From Bdellovibrionales bacterium (GTDB lineage Bacteria > Bdellovibrionota > Bacteriovoracia > Bacteriovoracales > Bacteriovoracaceae): a DNA stretch of 9,747 nt. Made by a program: the position numbers and the translations under genes. The notes under the pieces were generated by a model. That model searched no databases. It saw nothing but the letters and a program-made list of their open reading frames with translations, and was not told the DNA's origin. The DNA lies in NCBI GenBank assembly GCA_030633015.1, contig DAOVTR010000034.1, forward strand, positions 1 to 9,747. The letters are read 5' to 3'. Position 1 is the stretch's first letter, and every line of letters begins with the position of its first letter. Of the stretch, positions 1-6,889 are shown one piece after another.

Positions 1-791
1 ATGTTGCTAAATATCAACCAATGAAATTGGCAGCGGCTGAGGGGTTGTATGATGGAAAAACAAAAGCAGGAGTTGTTGTTGCAGGAGTTTTAAATAGAAA
101 TAAAAAGATAGGAGATGATCTTCCAACTTTTTATTTTGATATAGAAGTACCGTATCTTCTTTCAATAATGGCTTATCGTGATATAAATGCATTTGTTCCA
201 GGCATTAATGATCTTGTCTTTGGAAATAAAGAATTTAATATTGAGGGAGCTCAATCAAAAATTGATAAAGGGAAAATTGCACTAGATTCAATCTATAAAT
301 ATAGACTTGCCAAGAAAAATAAAGATAGCTCTGGTATGGTGTTTGCCAAAAGGCAATTTGAAAAATTTGAAAAGTATATGGGATATGGCCATCTTAATGA
401 TCCTAAGGAAATTGTTCCAAGCGTCCCTACAACATTTTATAATTTTCATCTGATGGTAGGTTTAGGATTTTATTTTTTAGCATTTTTTATAATTATTTTA
501 TATTTATCCATGGTTAATAAAGTATCAGGAAATAAGAAAATATTATGGATCAGTATTTTTACAATGCCTTTTGGCTATCTTGCAATACAGTTTGGTTGGA
601 TTATGGCCGAAGTCGGACGACAGCCATGGGTTGTGCAAGATTTAATGACTACTAAGGTTGCAGCTACAAGTATTGGATCAGGATCTATAATATTTACTTT
701 TTTCATGTTTGCAATTTTATTTACCTTACTTTTAATTGCCGAAATCAAAATTATGTTGAAGCAAATTAAGTTAGGTATGGAAGGAGAATAG
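1..791 (+). CDS. cydA: Cytochrome bd ubiquinol oxidase subunit I, 3' portion (5' end outside window)
   Basis: This is the C-terminal part of the quinol-oxidising subunit of cytochrome bd, an inner-membrane terminal oxidase with high oxygen affinity. The frame is open from base 3 (V-A-K-Y-Q-P-M-K-L-A-A), so the first internal ATG at 21 is not the real start; this matches the family's QPxKxAAxEG segment. Further along are FHLMVGLGF (about 441-470), where the Met at 453-455 aligns with the axial haem b558 methionine, and the signature GRQPWVVQDLMTT (about 615-655). At least three hydrophobic helices follow the hydrophilic Q-loop part. The residue two before the haem Met is His; in E. coli CydA it is Arg391. 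The gene ends with TAG at 789-791, and the Shine-Dalgarno (SD) sequence AAGGAG for the next gene lies inside its last codons, so the two are translationally linked. The N-terminal haem ligands are not visible. Family identity is firm. Confidence 0.95.
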   Translation, partial: VAKYQPMKLAAAEGLYDGKTKAGVVVAGVLNRNKKIGDDLPTFYFDIEVPYLLSIMAYRDINAFVPGINDLVFGNKEFNIEGAQSKIDKGKIALDSIYKYRLAKKNKDSSGMVFAKRQFEKFEKYMGYGHLNDPKEIVPSVPTTFYNFHLMVGLGFYFLAFFIIILYLSMVNKVSGNKKILWISIFTMPFGYLAIQFGWIMAEVGRQPWVVQDLMTTKVAATSIGSGSIIFTFFMFAILFTLLLIAEIKIMLKQIKLGMEGE

Positions 792-793
792 CG

Positions 794-1924
794 ATGTTTG
801 AACAAATGGATTATCAAACTCTTCAAGTTTATTGGTGGGTTATAATAAGTGTCTTGGCTGGAATCTTGGTTGCACTATTTTTTGTCCAAGGTGGTCAGAG
901 TTTAATCTTTTCCATTGGAAAAAATAACAATGAGAAAAAATTAATTGCTAATTCCCTTGGAAGAAAATGGGAATTAGGTTTTACTACTCTGGTTATGTTT
1001 GGAGGTGCTCTTTTTGCAGCATTTCCGCTTTTTTATGCAACTAGTTTTGGGGGAGCATATTTTTTATGGATGGCAATTTTATTTTGCTACATTGTACAAG
1101 CGGTTAGTTATGAGTATAGAACGAAGCCAAATAATTTTTTAGGTCAAAAAACTTATGAGTTGTTTCTTTTTATACATGGAACAGTCGGTGTGATTTTAAT
1201 TGGAGTAGCTGTAGGGTCATTTTTTACCGGTTCAGGTTTTAAGCTTATAGATTTTAACGTCGTAAAATGGAATACCTCACTTAGAGGACTGGAAGCAATT
1301 TTTAGTGTTACAAATCTCTCTCTGGGAATAGCACTCGCTGCATTGGCCCGAATTCTAGGTGCCCAGTATTTTATAAATAATATCGATGATAGCAATATTG
1401 AGCAGCGAAGTAGGGACATGATAAAAAGAGACGTTTTTATTTTCTTACCGTTTTTTCTTCTTTTTGTTGGAATGATTTTATTTAAATCGGGTTATCATCT
1501 GAATCCAGATGGTGAAATTGTACTTGTAAAATGGAAGTACCTTCTTAATCTTTTGCAACTTCATGTCTTTGGATTAGGACTCTTTTTATTAGGAGTGATC
1601 GGAGTACTGTTTTCAATTTACAGTTCAATCTTTCGTAAGAAGGATAGTGATATTTGGTTTGGGACAGTAGGTACTTTTTTAGTAGTTGTAGCTCTGTTTT
1701 TTATTGCAGGTTTTAATAATACTGCTTATTATCCTTCTAGTTGGGACATTAATAGTTCACTTACAATTTTTAATAGTTCATCAAGTAAGTTTACACTTAT
1801 TGTTATGTCTTACGTATCTATCGCAATTCCTTTTGTAATTGGATATATTTCATATATTTGGGTAAAAATGAACGCTACAAAAATTAGTCAGACTGAATTA
1901 GATTCTGACTTTCATACTTATTAG
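794..1924 (+). CDS. cydB: Cytochrome bd ubiquinol oxidase subunit II
   Basis: This is the second large subunit of cytochrome bd oxidase, a polytopic inner-membrane protein that pairs with CydA. The 376 residues match the usual length of about 340-380. The N-terminus has the family pattern of a short leader, then YWWVIISVLAGILVALFFVQGGQSL. The FVQGGQ form, in place of the proteobacterial DGFDLG type, is the version I associate with Bacteroidota-like CydB. About eight or nine hydrophobic helices are visible (near residues 12-32, 55-78, 85-105, 118-140, 165-185, 208-228, 250-275, 288-308, 335-358). The start at 794 is supported by AAGGAG at 781-786 with a 7-base spacer. It begins 2 bases after the cydA stop and ends in TAG. 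The SD of the small downstream gene overlaps this stop codon. Assignment is secure from order and sequence. Confidence 0.94.
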   Translation: MFEQMDYQTLQVYWWVIISVLAGILVALFFVQGGQSLIFSIGKNNNEKKLIANSLGRKWELGFTTLVMFGGALFAAFPLFYATSFGGAYFLWMAILFCYIVQAVSYEYRTKPNNFLGQKTYELFLFIHGTVGVILIGVAVGSFFTGSGFKLIDFNVVKWNTSLRGLEAIFSVTNLSLGIALAALARILGAQYFINNIDDSNIEQRSRDMIKRDVFIFLPFFLLFVGMILFKSGYHLNPDGEIVLVKWKYLLNLLQLHVFGLGLFLLGVIGVLFSIYSSIFRKKDSDIWFGTVGTFLVVVALFFIAGFNNTAYYPSSWDINSSLTIFNSSSSKFTLIVMSYVSIAIPFVIGYISYIWVKMNATKISQTELDSDFHTY

Positions 1925-1932
1925 AGGTTATT

Positions 1933-2052
1933 ATGAAAGCATTAATTGATATGTTGCTGTTGCCAGGAGTTGTTATTATTTCTTATTTTTTAATAAGAAT
2001 GAATTTAAAATATTTTTCAAGATTTGAAAAACTTGAAGAAGATAATAAATAG
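1933..2052 (+). CDS. Small single-helix protein after cydB; possible CydX/CydS-like subunit
   Basis: This is a 39-residue open frame starting MKALIDMLLLPG and ending EKLEEDNK. It begins 8 bases after the cydB stop. AGAGG (1923-1927) overlaps the end of that stop and sits 5 bases before the ATG, a good ribosome site for a real gene. The protein has one predicted transmembrane helix (about residues 6-22, rich in L, V, I and F), then a basic stretch (R22, K26, R30) and an acidic, hydrophilic tail. This gives N-out/C-in or N-in/C-out topologies like those of the 30-40 residue accessory subunits CydX, CydS or CydY of other bd oxidases. I see no clear sequence match to any of them, so function is inferred from position, size and topology. 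The operon terminator follows 23 bases downstream, so it is the last gene of the cyd transcript. Confidence 0.72.
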   Translation: MKALIDMLLLPGVVIISYFLIRMNLKYFSRFEKLEEDNK

Positions 2053-2075
2053 ATAAATAGCATAATTAAATTTAC

Positions 2076-2115
2076 AAGGATATGTTTAGATTATTATAAA
2101 CATATCCTTTTTTTT
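2076..2115 (+). terminator. Intrinsic terminator of the cydAB operon
   Basis: A perfect 13-bp stem (AAGGATATGTTTA at 2076-2088 pairing with TAAACATATCCTT at 2097-2109) has an 8-base loop. Eight T residues run from 2108 to 2115, of which the first two also pair in the stem. It lies 23 bases after the small gene's stop. The T-run directly abuts the SD (AGGA, 2116-2119) of the next gene. Confidence 0.88.
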
Positions 2116-2124
2116 AGGATTCAT

Positions 2125-2424
2125 ATGAAAGCTTTAGCAGAATTTACAATTGTTCCTTTAGGGGTTGGTATTTCTCTTTCTAAATATATTGCAGAAATTG
2201 TCAGCTATTTAAGGTCAACTAATCTTAAAATTGAAGAACATTCTATGGGAACCAATCTAGAAGGTGATTGGGACGAAATAATGAGTGTAATAAAACATTG
2301 TAATGAAATTTTATTAGATAAGGGAGCAAAGAGAGTCTCTACAAGCATAAAGTTAACCTTGAGAGTTGATAAAGAAGAGTCAATGGAAGCTAAGTTAAAA
2401 TCAGTTAATAGTTATATTAAATAG
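2125..2424 (+). CDS. MTH1187/YkoF-family (DUF77) thiamine-binding-type protein
   Basis: The 99-residue cytosolic protein belongs to the MTH1187/YkoF-like family (DUF77). Characterised members have a ferredoxin-like fold and bind thiamine or hydroxymethylpyrimidine. The hallmarks are all present: an N-terminal beta strand with EFTIVPLGVG, then SLSKYIAEIVSYL, LKIEEHSMGTNLEGDWDEIMSVIKHCNEILLDKGAKRVSTSIKLTLRVDK. The length equals the family norm of about 95-105. There is no signal peptide or membrane segment. The start at 2125 has SD AGGA (2116-2119) with a 5-base spacer. That SD follows immediately on the T-run of the cyd terminator, so the gene's own promoter must lie inside or before that hairpin, or the gene depends on read-through. 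The ligand cannot be read from the sequence, and no thi genes are nearby. Confidence 0.85.
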   Translation: MKALAEFTIVPLGVGISLSKYIAEIVSYLRSTNLKIEEHSMGTNLEGDWDEIMSVIKHCNEILLDKGAKRVSTSIKLTLRVDKEESMEAKLKSVNSYIK

Positions 2425-2433
2425 TCAGTTATT

Positions 2434-2460
2434 TTTTGGAATTTTTTACTATCGTATAAT
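2434..2460 (+). promoter_or_regulatory. Candidate sigma-70 promoter for the barrel-protein gene
   Basis: A perfect -10 box TATAAT lies at 2455-2460. The upstream element is weak: a T-rich stretch (TTTTGG at 2434-2439) with 15 bases between. Transcription would start near 2467, giving a short leader before the ATG at 2479 or 2491. The -10 is convincing; the -35 is not. Confidence 0.5.
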
Positions 2461-2490
2461 CACTTTATATTTAATGGTATGATATTGTAT

Positions 2491-3060
2491 ATGAAAGCAT
2501 TAATAGCAATACTCTTAATTTCTTTAAGTCTGTTTTCATCAACAGCAAACGCATCTTTTATGATGCAATATTCTTTTTTATATTTTTCTGATAGTGATGA
2601 TGTTGAAGAATTTAGTTATTCAAAAATGAATAATATGATTTTTGTAGGAGCATCTATTGATAGGTCTCAGCAGATTTTTTTAGGTCAGAGTATTCAAATG
2701 TGGAGTAAATCTCATGAGGTCGATGGTGGGGATGTTAGTGAAATTTCTATAACAGAACTTGGCCCTAGAATTATTTATTTTTTAGATCAGGCAAGAAGGT
2801 GGGGCTTTAGTGCTACGTATAATCCCTACTGCATTGGAACAAGAACAGTGGCCGGCCAAGAAGAGACTATTTCAGGATCAAGTTACATGGCATCTATGGG
2901 ATATCAGCTTTATGTAACTAAAACATTTCAAATGGGTGCATCCATCAATTATTATGGAGTATGTATTTCAGAAAAAAGTATTAGTAATACTGAGACAGAT
3001 GTCAGTGAATCATACAGTGGAATTATTCCAATGTTAGAATTTGCTATGAAATTCAAATAA
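2491..3060 (+). CDS. Secreted protein, probable small outer-membrane beta-barrel
   Basis: I do not recognise a named family. From the ATG at 2491 the protein is 189 residues with a textbook Sec signal peptide: MK, a hydrophobic core LIAILLISLSLF, and a likely cleavage after TANA (about residue 21). An earlier in-frame ATG at 2479 would add only MILY. Neither start has a clear SD, so the signal peptide decides. The mature part is rich in aromatic residues and in alternating polar/hydrophobic stretches (for example MMQYSFLYF, WGFSATYNPYC, YMASMGYQLYV, FQMGASINYYGV). It ends in a strand, MLEFAMKFK. This pattern suits a small outer-membrane barrel of 8 or so strands rather than an enzyme. Two cysteines (in YNPYC and YYGVC) could pair. 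The gene stands alone behind its own -10 box; the next gene starts 63 bases later in the same direction. Confidence 0.72.
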   Translation: MKALIAILLISLSLFSSTANASFMMQYSFLYFSDSDDVEEFSYSKMNNMIFVGASIDRSQQIFLGQSIQMWSKSHEVDGGDVSEISITELGPRIIYFLDQARRWGFSATYNPYCIGTRTVAGQEETISGSSYMASMGYQLYVTKTFQMGASINYYGVCISEKSISNTETDVSESYSGIIPMLEFAMKFK

Positions 3061-3073
3061 ATTCAACAGGTTA

Positions 3074-3102
3074 TTGATTGAAAAAATCTTAAGGTTTTAA
3101 AT
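3074..3102 (+). promoter_or_regulatory. Possible promoter for the secreted hydrolase gene
   Basis: TTGATT at 3074-3079 and TTAAAT at 3097-3102 are separated by 17 bases, each matching 4 of 6 consensus positions. This lies in the 63-base gap before the hydrolase gene. It is a weak match in AT-rich DNA, and co-transcription from 2460 is equally possible. Confidence 0.28.
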
Positions 3103-3123
3103 GTATTGCCCGAGAAGTAGTAC

Positions 3124-4098
3124 ATGATGAAAATACTTGGTTATACGTTTTTTATATTATTGTGGGGTCTTGTGCCTGTTAAAGAATCTAGTGCAGGGTC
3201 TTTAATAGTCATGGCGAGTGGTTTTAATAGTTGTAAAACTTTTACTAAAAAGTCTTATAAAGAAAATTATAATGATGGGAGTGATCAGAGGGCGTACTAT
3301 AAGTATGGAGCAACTCCTTATATGGCGGATATGCATAAAACATTTCTTGAGGTTCAAGAGCGTTCTGGCGCAAGGGAAAGTTCACCATATATTGCCAGCT
3401 GTTTTACTGGTTTGTTTGGAGATGAACATTTATATTATATTACATCTTTTGATCCATTGAGACCTAAAAAGATTTCTATTGATAACTACTATCGTTTGAT
3501 TTTAAATTTTTATAGAGGATTTAAAGATAGTTTACAAATTGATAATGTTGAATTTATTGGTCATTCTCATGGTGGATGGTTGGCAATGAACTCAGTGTTA
3601 CTTTTATCAAATTATCTTCCAATAAATAACCTGTATACCGTTGATCCAATAAGTAAAGATAGCTGCTCAAAAAAAATCTTATTAAAGGAAGGACTGGATA
3701 AAATTAAATTGCTTACAAGTTGGCCTTTTAAATTTTTTAAAAAAATTTATAGGTGTGCATTTGATGCAAAAAATCATTTGAATATAAATTTAAAAACTGC
3801 TGCTAAGTTTTGTAAAAATAAGTTTGTTGAAAATAATGAGCCTATAAATATAAAGCAGTATTTAACTGAAGTTTTTAGTGATCCAAATGATCAATGTCTA
3901 AAACATCCTGATGATTTTGATAAAGATCGTATTAGAAATGGTGTGCTGTTTTGGAAAAATTATTATCAAAGCTCAACTTTGTTTTTGCACTCTTCTAAAA
4001 TTGATGAGGCCGATGCAAACGAGAAGGTCTCTAATAAGCATACTGAGATAGATAATCACCAGCGAATCTGGGAAGAGTTTTTTGGATTTGGGTTTTAG
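3124..4098 (+). CDS. Secreted alpha/beta hydrolase (lipase/esterase-like)
   Basis: The 324-residue protein has a signal peptide (MMKILGYTFFILLWGLVPVKESSA, cleavage near residue 24) followed by a strand, SLIVMASGFNSC, typical of the first beta strand of alpha/beta hydrolases. The nucleophile elbow is VEFIGHSHGGWLA, giving G-x-S-x-G with Ser148. The acid is probably Asp174 in LYTVDPIS. The base is probably His306 in NKHTEID, with a following IW as in many lipase-like proteins; His312 is an alternative. All six cysteines (37, 93, 181, 211, 230, 258) lie in the mature part, so disulfides in the periplasm or outside the cell are plausible. An insert between the acid and the histidine (residues about 180-300) may form a lid. 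The substrate is not readable. ATG codons at 3124 and 3127 are equivalent; the SD is weak. The gene ends with TAG exactly abutting the stop of the opposing gene. Confidence 0.82.
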   Translation: MMKILGYTFFILLWGLVPVKESSAGSLIVMASGFNSCKTFTKKSYKENYNDGSDQRAYYKYGATPYMADMHKTFLEVQERSGARESSPYIASCFTGLFGDEHLYYITSFDPLRPKKISIDNYYRLILNFYRGFKDSLQIDNVEFIGHSHGGWLAMNSVLLLSNYLPINNLYTVDPISKDSCSKKILLKEGLDKIKLLTSWPFKFFKKIYRCAFDAKNHLNINLKTAAKFCKNKFVENNEPINIKQYLTEVFSDPNDQCLKHPDDFDKDRIRNGVLFWKNYYQSSTLFLHSSKIDEADANEKVSNKHTEIDNHQRIWEEFFGFGF

Positions 4099-4872
4099 TT
4101 ATTTTAAAATGGTAAGTACTTGATCTTGATCAGTCATTTTTGTAAAATTGGAAATAATTTCTTTGTCTAATAATGAATTTAAGATTGGAAGTAGTTTGTT
4201 TTTATAAACGGTTTCACTGTCTATGGGGAAGATTCTTAGATAACCACCTTTCTTTAAAAAATTTTCAATAATTGGAATGATGGTTTCAGGTTGCTCATCT
4301 AATACAAAGTTTAATGACCATGATGATATTATTTCATCAAATTTATCTACTCCTCCGATATGACTTAGTTGGCTTAGTTTTTGAAATGTTGATCCATGAT
4401 AATTAGCTCTGTTTTCCATAATAAATTTGAATGTCGGATTGTTTCTTGAGAAATGATTAGCAGGTTGATCAAAAATGATATCAACAGCTTGAATGTTATC
4501 AATGGTATCTATCTGTCTTTTAAACTGTGCTTGCTCAATTAGCATTTTTATAAAATTTGATTTTCCCTCGCCAAGACTTAAAAGGCTTTTTTCACCTTTT
4601 GTAATTGAAATAATGTTTGAATCAAAAAGCTTCATTTTTCCATTGATTCCATTTCCTGAATCATCCATCAGTGCTCTTTGTAAATCTTTTAGTGATCTAT
4701 CCGTTATTGTATTCCAAATAAAGTCATTACTAAGAAGTTTTACTGATTCGGTAGCGCAGCTGTGATTAAAATGAATAAGTGATGATGGGGTACGTTTTAA
4801 ATCAGTGGAGCTACAAGAAAAAAGAATTATACATACAAGAAAAGGTAATTTTTTTCTTATAGACACTCTCAT
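4099..4872 (-). CDS. Putative lipoprotein with a SAM-methyltransferase-like domain
   Basis: The 257-residue protein starts with a lipoprotein-type signal, MRVSIRKKLPFLVCIILFSC, with Cys20 in the lipobox-like LFSC. After a variable stretch it carries a Rossmann methyltransferase-like pattern. There is a strand and glycine loop SLLSLGEGKSNF (residues about 96-107, motif I), a strand AVDIIFDQP (129-137), SSWSLNFVLDE (183-193, the motif IV/V region), and LKKGGYLRIFPID (206-218, like the post-IV strand of class I methyltransferases). Class I fold is inferred from this pattern; substrate is unknown. A lipoprotein signal on a SAM-binding fold is odd, because SAM is cytosolic. Either the signal call, the enzyme activity or the location must differ from the usual. 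The start ATG overlaps the upstream stop by one base (TAATG) and there is no SD, indicating translational coupling. It is the last gene of its operon, with no terminator visible. Confidence 0.68.
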   Translation of the reverse strand: MRVSIRKKLPFLVCIILFSCSSTDLKRTPSSLIHFNHSCATESVKLLSNDFIWNTITDRSLKDLQRALMDDSGNGINGKMKLFDSNIISITKGEKSLLSLGEGKSNFIKMLIEQAQFKRQIDTIDNIQAVDIIFDQPANHFSRNNPTFKFIMENRANYHGSTFQKLSQLSHIGGVDKFDEIISSWSLNFVLDEQPETIIPIIENFLKKGGYLRIFPIDSETVYKNKLLPILNSLLDKEIISNFTKMTDQDQVLTILK

Positions 4873-5903
4873 TATCTAAGTCTGAATAGCTGCGGAGCCT
4901 GTAGCCCATCTGTTGGTGGTGGAGGGTCTGGAGTTATGATTGGATCTGGCGTTGGATCTGGTGTTGGAGCAGGATCTCCATCACTATGAATTCTATGAGT
5001 AGATATGGTTAAATTATCAACCCAAAATGTTTGTTGAAGTGGTGATCCATCTCCAATGTATGGTCCAAAAATAAGTTGATTAAATCTCATATTAGGATGA
5101 GAGTTGGTTCTAAATAAAATATGATCACTTGAGATTAAAAGGTTGCCATCCAGCCAGTATCTTATTTTTCCATCTGCAACACCACGACTGTTTTGAATAC
5201 TGTTTAATTCAAACATTGCCTCAACTCGGTGCCAATCATTTTTATAAAAATCACCTTGGGTGTCTCTAAAATAGACCCCATCTGCCTTCCAAGCGCGAGC
5301 ACTATACCACTCATCTCCATAGGCAAAACAGTCTCTATTTTCAAGATATCCCATTAAGCCGTTACAGGCAGATACTGATCTGTTTTCTGAAAAAACATAG
5401 GTGCTAAAATTTCCATTGCATCCTATGAAATAGTCGTCATTTCTTAAAATACAATTTTTATCTACGTTAAGTGCATCTTGAATTGCAATGAGTGGTTGTC
5501 CTTCATTTTGCTCTACATAAGCAGTTAAGTGAGTAATTGCAGGCCCAATCCATCGGCTATCAACATTGGTTATAAAATAAAACTCATGGGGATGGTATCC
5601 TCTATTAGAACCCTGCCAATTTGCGCTGTATTTTATATAGTATGTGAGATAGACAATTTCTGTCTCAGTAAATAATTTTCTTCCAATTGATCTCTGTGCA
5701 CATCCGCTTGCTCCCTGATTAAAGGTACATTCAAGTGATCTTGTGCTTCCATCTATATGTTCGGCCGTGGATTGAAGTCCACCAGCAACAACGTCATACC
5801 AGCCACGAGATGTATAATCCGTATTTTCAAATGATTCTTCAAAAAGTATTTCAGCTAAAACTGGATTTGATATAATTAAAGTTAGTAGCAGTAAAAATTT
5901 CAT
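4872..5903 (-). CDS. Secreted polysaccharide-lyase-like jelly-roll protein with Pro/Asp/Thr tail
   Basis: The 343-residue protein has a Sec signal peptide (MKFLLLLTLIISNPVLA, cleavage near residue 17). A concanavalin-A/jelly-roll type domain follows, starting ILFEESFENTDYTSRGWYD. Its C-terminal half has the pattern seen in polysaccharide lyase 14-like domains: NDWHRVEAMFELNS, then DGKIRYWLDGNLL, HILFRTN, FNQLIFGPYIG and TFWVDNLTIST (residues about 222-302). This half clearly parallels the end of the upstream gene product, so the two are diverged paralogues. The tail (about 308-343) is an extracellular linker of PTPDP-type repeats ending APQLFRLR. Several Cys residues (for example 59, 67, 151, 162, 180, 192) suit an oxidised compartment. 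The start has SD AAGGA 6 bases before the ATG. It begins 14 bases after the upstream stop. Catalytic residues cannot be assigned; a carbohydrate-binding role is the alternative. Confidence 0.72.
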   Translation of the reverse strand: MKFLLLLTLIISNPVLAEILFEESFENTDYTSRGWYDVVAGGLQSTAEHIDGSTRSLECTFNQGASGCAQRSIGRKLFTETEIVYLTYYIKYSANWQGSNRGYHPHEFYFITNVDSRWIGPAITHLTAYVEQNEGQPLIAIQDALNVDKNCILRNDDYFIGCNGNFSTYVFSENRSVSACNGLMGYLENRDCFAYGDEWYSARAWKADGVYFRDTQGDFYKNDWHRVEAMFELNSIQNSRGVADGKIRYWLDGNLLISSDHILFRTNSHPNMRFNQLIFGPYIGDGSPLQQTFWVDNLTISTHRIHSDGDPAPTPDPTPDPIITPDPPPPTDGLQAPQLFRLR

Positions 5904-5917
5904 AAAACGTCCTTAGT

Positions 5918-6889
5918 CTAATAACATCCAATCCTTTGGGTACTAACGGCCACATGGTCATACATCACTCCAGCAGGAGAGTGTTCACCATGATGGAAAA
6001 GATTAAGCCAGAGGGTATTAATTTTTATATTATCATTGGTTCTAAACCATAGATTATCCCACGCCCCCATTTCGACTCCATCAACCCAAAAGTTAAGTTT
6101 TCCTGTTGCATTTGCTTCGTTTGATGTGGCAACTCCTCCATCTAAAAACATTTCAACACAATACCACCGGTTATCTTCAAGTTCGTCAGGTAAAAATTGT
6201 TCTCTGTGCTCAGGTTTTTCACAAAATGTTCGACCTTCATCTGTAGTGCAGGGGAACATGTCTCCCCAGCAGCTTCCACTAGGATCAGCACAGTTCATGT
6301 ACATTCCACGATAATATGAATATGAATAAAGAGTGTGAGTATTAACATCCGGCTCTATCCATGCTGAAAACCAATCATCTCCAGCTGGTCTGTAGTCAGA
6401 TCTTCCTAGATACTGTCTTCCTCCAGCATGTAGACCTCCACCATGATTGTGGTCATTAAAATTATAACCATCTCTCCATTTTATGTACCAGCGGGCATAT
6501 ATTTGATCATAGCTTGATGGAAGTATTTTAACTAAGTCAGCACCACCTCTTCCTTCAGCAACAATAAATTGCATTACGTGATTTCCTGCAATGTTAAAAG
6601 GCCCTGGATCTTCAACTAATAAATTAGAGCTATCTGGGTTTCCATCATAATCATCCCAAATATCTTTGTTGCCCTCTTCAAAACCGCTACAAAATACCCA
6701 ATCACTGGAAATATCATCGCAGATATTACTTTTTAATATGGATGGCAAAAGATCGACGCTACTGTCTTCACTTGTATTATTTGTGCTGTTTGGAATATTA
6801 GTGGAATTATTTTCGTCAATAGTAAGATCACCAACATCTACTTGATTACATCCGATAATTAAAAATATGATAATTAAATATTTAAACAT
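5918..6889 (-). CDS. Polysaccharide lyase 14-like lipoprotein
   Basis: This is a lipoprotein with signal MFKYLIIIFLIIGC (lipobox IIGC), then an Asn/Ser/Thr-rich linker to about residue 50 and a jelly-roll domain. The order of conserved pieces follows polysaccharide lyase family 14-like domains: IYARWYIKW, NHGGGLHAGG (equivalent of the family's KLPGLxGG), GDDWFSAWIEPD, LYSYSYYRG, NRWYCVEMFLD, GKLNFWVDG, LWFRTN, LWLNLFHHG and MYDHVAVSTQRIG. Known relatives cleave uronate-containing polysaccharides; the substrate here is unproven. The likely location is membrane-anchored or on the surface. The start is uncertain: ATG at 6889 has AGAGG 10 bases upstream, whereas GTG at 6895 (two residues longer, MDMFK) has the same SD at only 4 bases. 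The gene overlaps the upstream gene by about 16 bases. The DHNHGGGLH histidines (about residues 146-154) are candidate functional residues. Confidence 0.76.
   Translation of the reverse strand: MFKYLIIIFLIIGCNQVDVGDLTIDENNSTNIPNSTNNTSEDSSVDLLPSILKSNICDDISSDWVFCSGFEEGNKDIWDDYDGNPDSSNLLVEDPGPFNIAGNHVMQFIVAEGRGGADLVKILPSSYDQIYARWYIKWRDGYNFNDHNHGGGLHAGGRQYLGRSDYRPAGDDWFSAWIEPDVNTHTLYSYSYYRGMYMNCADPSGSCWGDMFPCTTDEGRTFCEKPEHREQFLPDELEDNRWYCVEMFLDGGVATSNEANATGKLNFWVDGVEMGAWDNLWFRTNDNIKINTLWLNLFHHGEHSPAGVMYDHVAVSTQRIGCY

Noticed and set aside
1933..2508. Three genes (1933, 2125, 2491) start with nearly the same bases, ATGAAAGC(A/T)TTA
   Set aside because: MKAL is a common start in AT-rich genomes. 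The similarity stops after about 15 bases and the proteins are unrelated, so no repeat or duplication is claimed.
3061..3123. Terminator after the barrel-protein gene
   Set aside because: Only a 4-bp stem (GATT/AATC) is present and no T-run follows it.
3218..3460. 80-residue frame inside the hydrolase gene on the same strand
   Set aside because: It overlaps the signal-peptide-bearing hydrolase frame with clear motifs and has no independent features.
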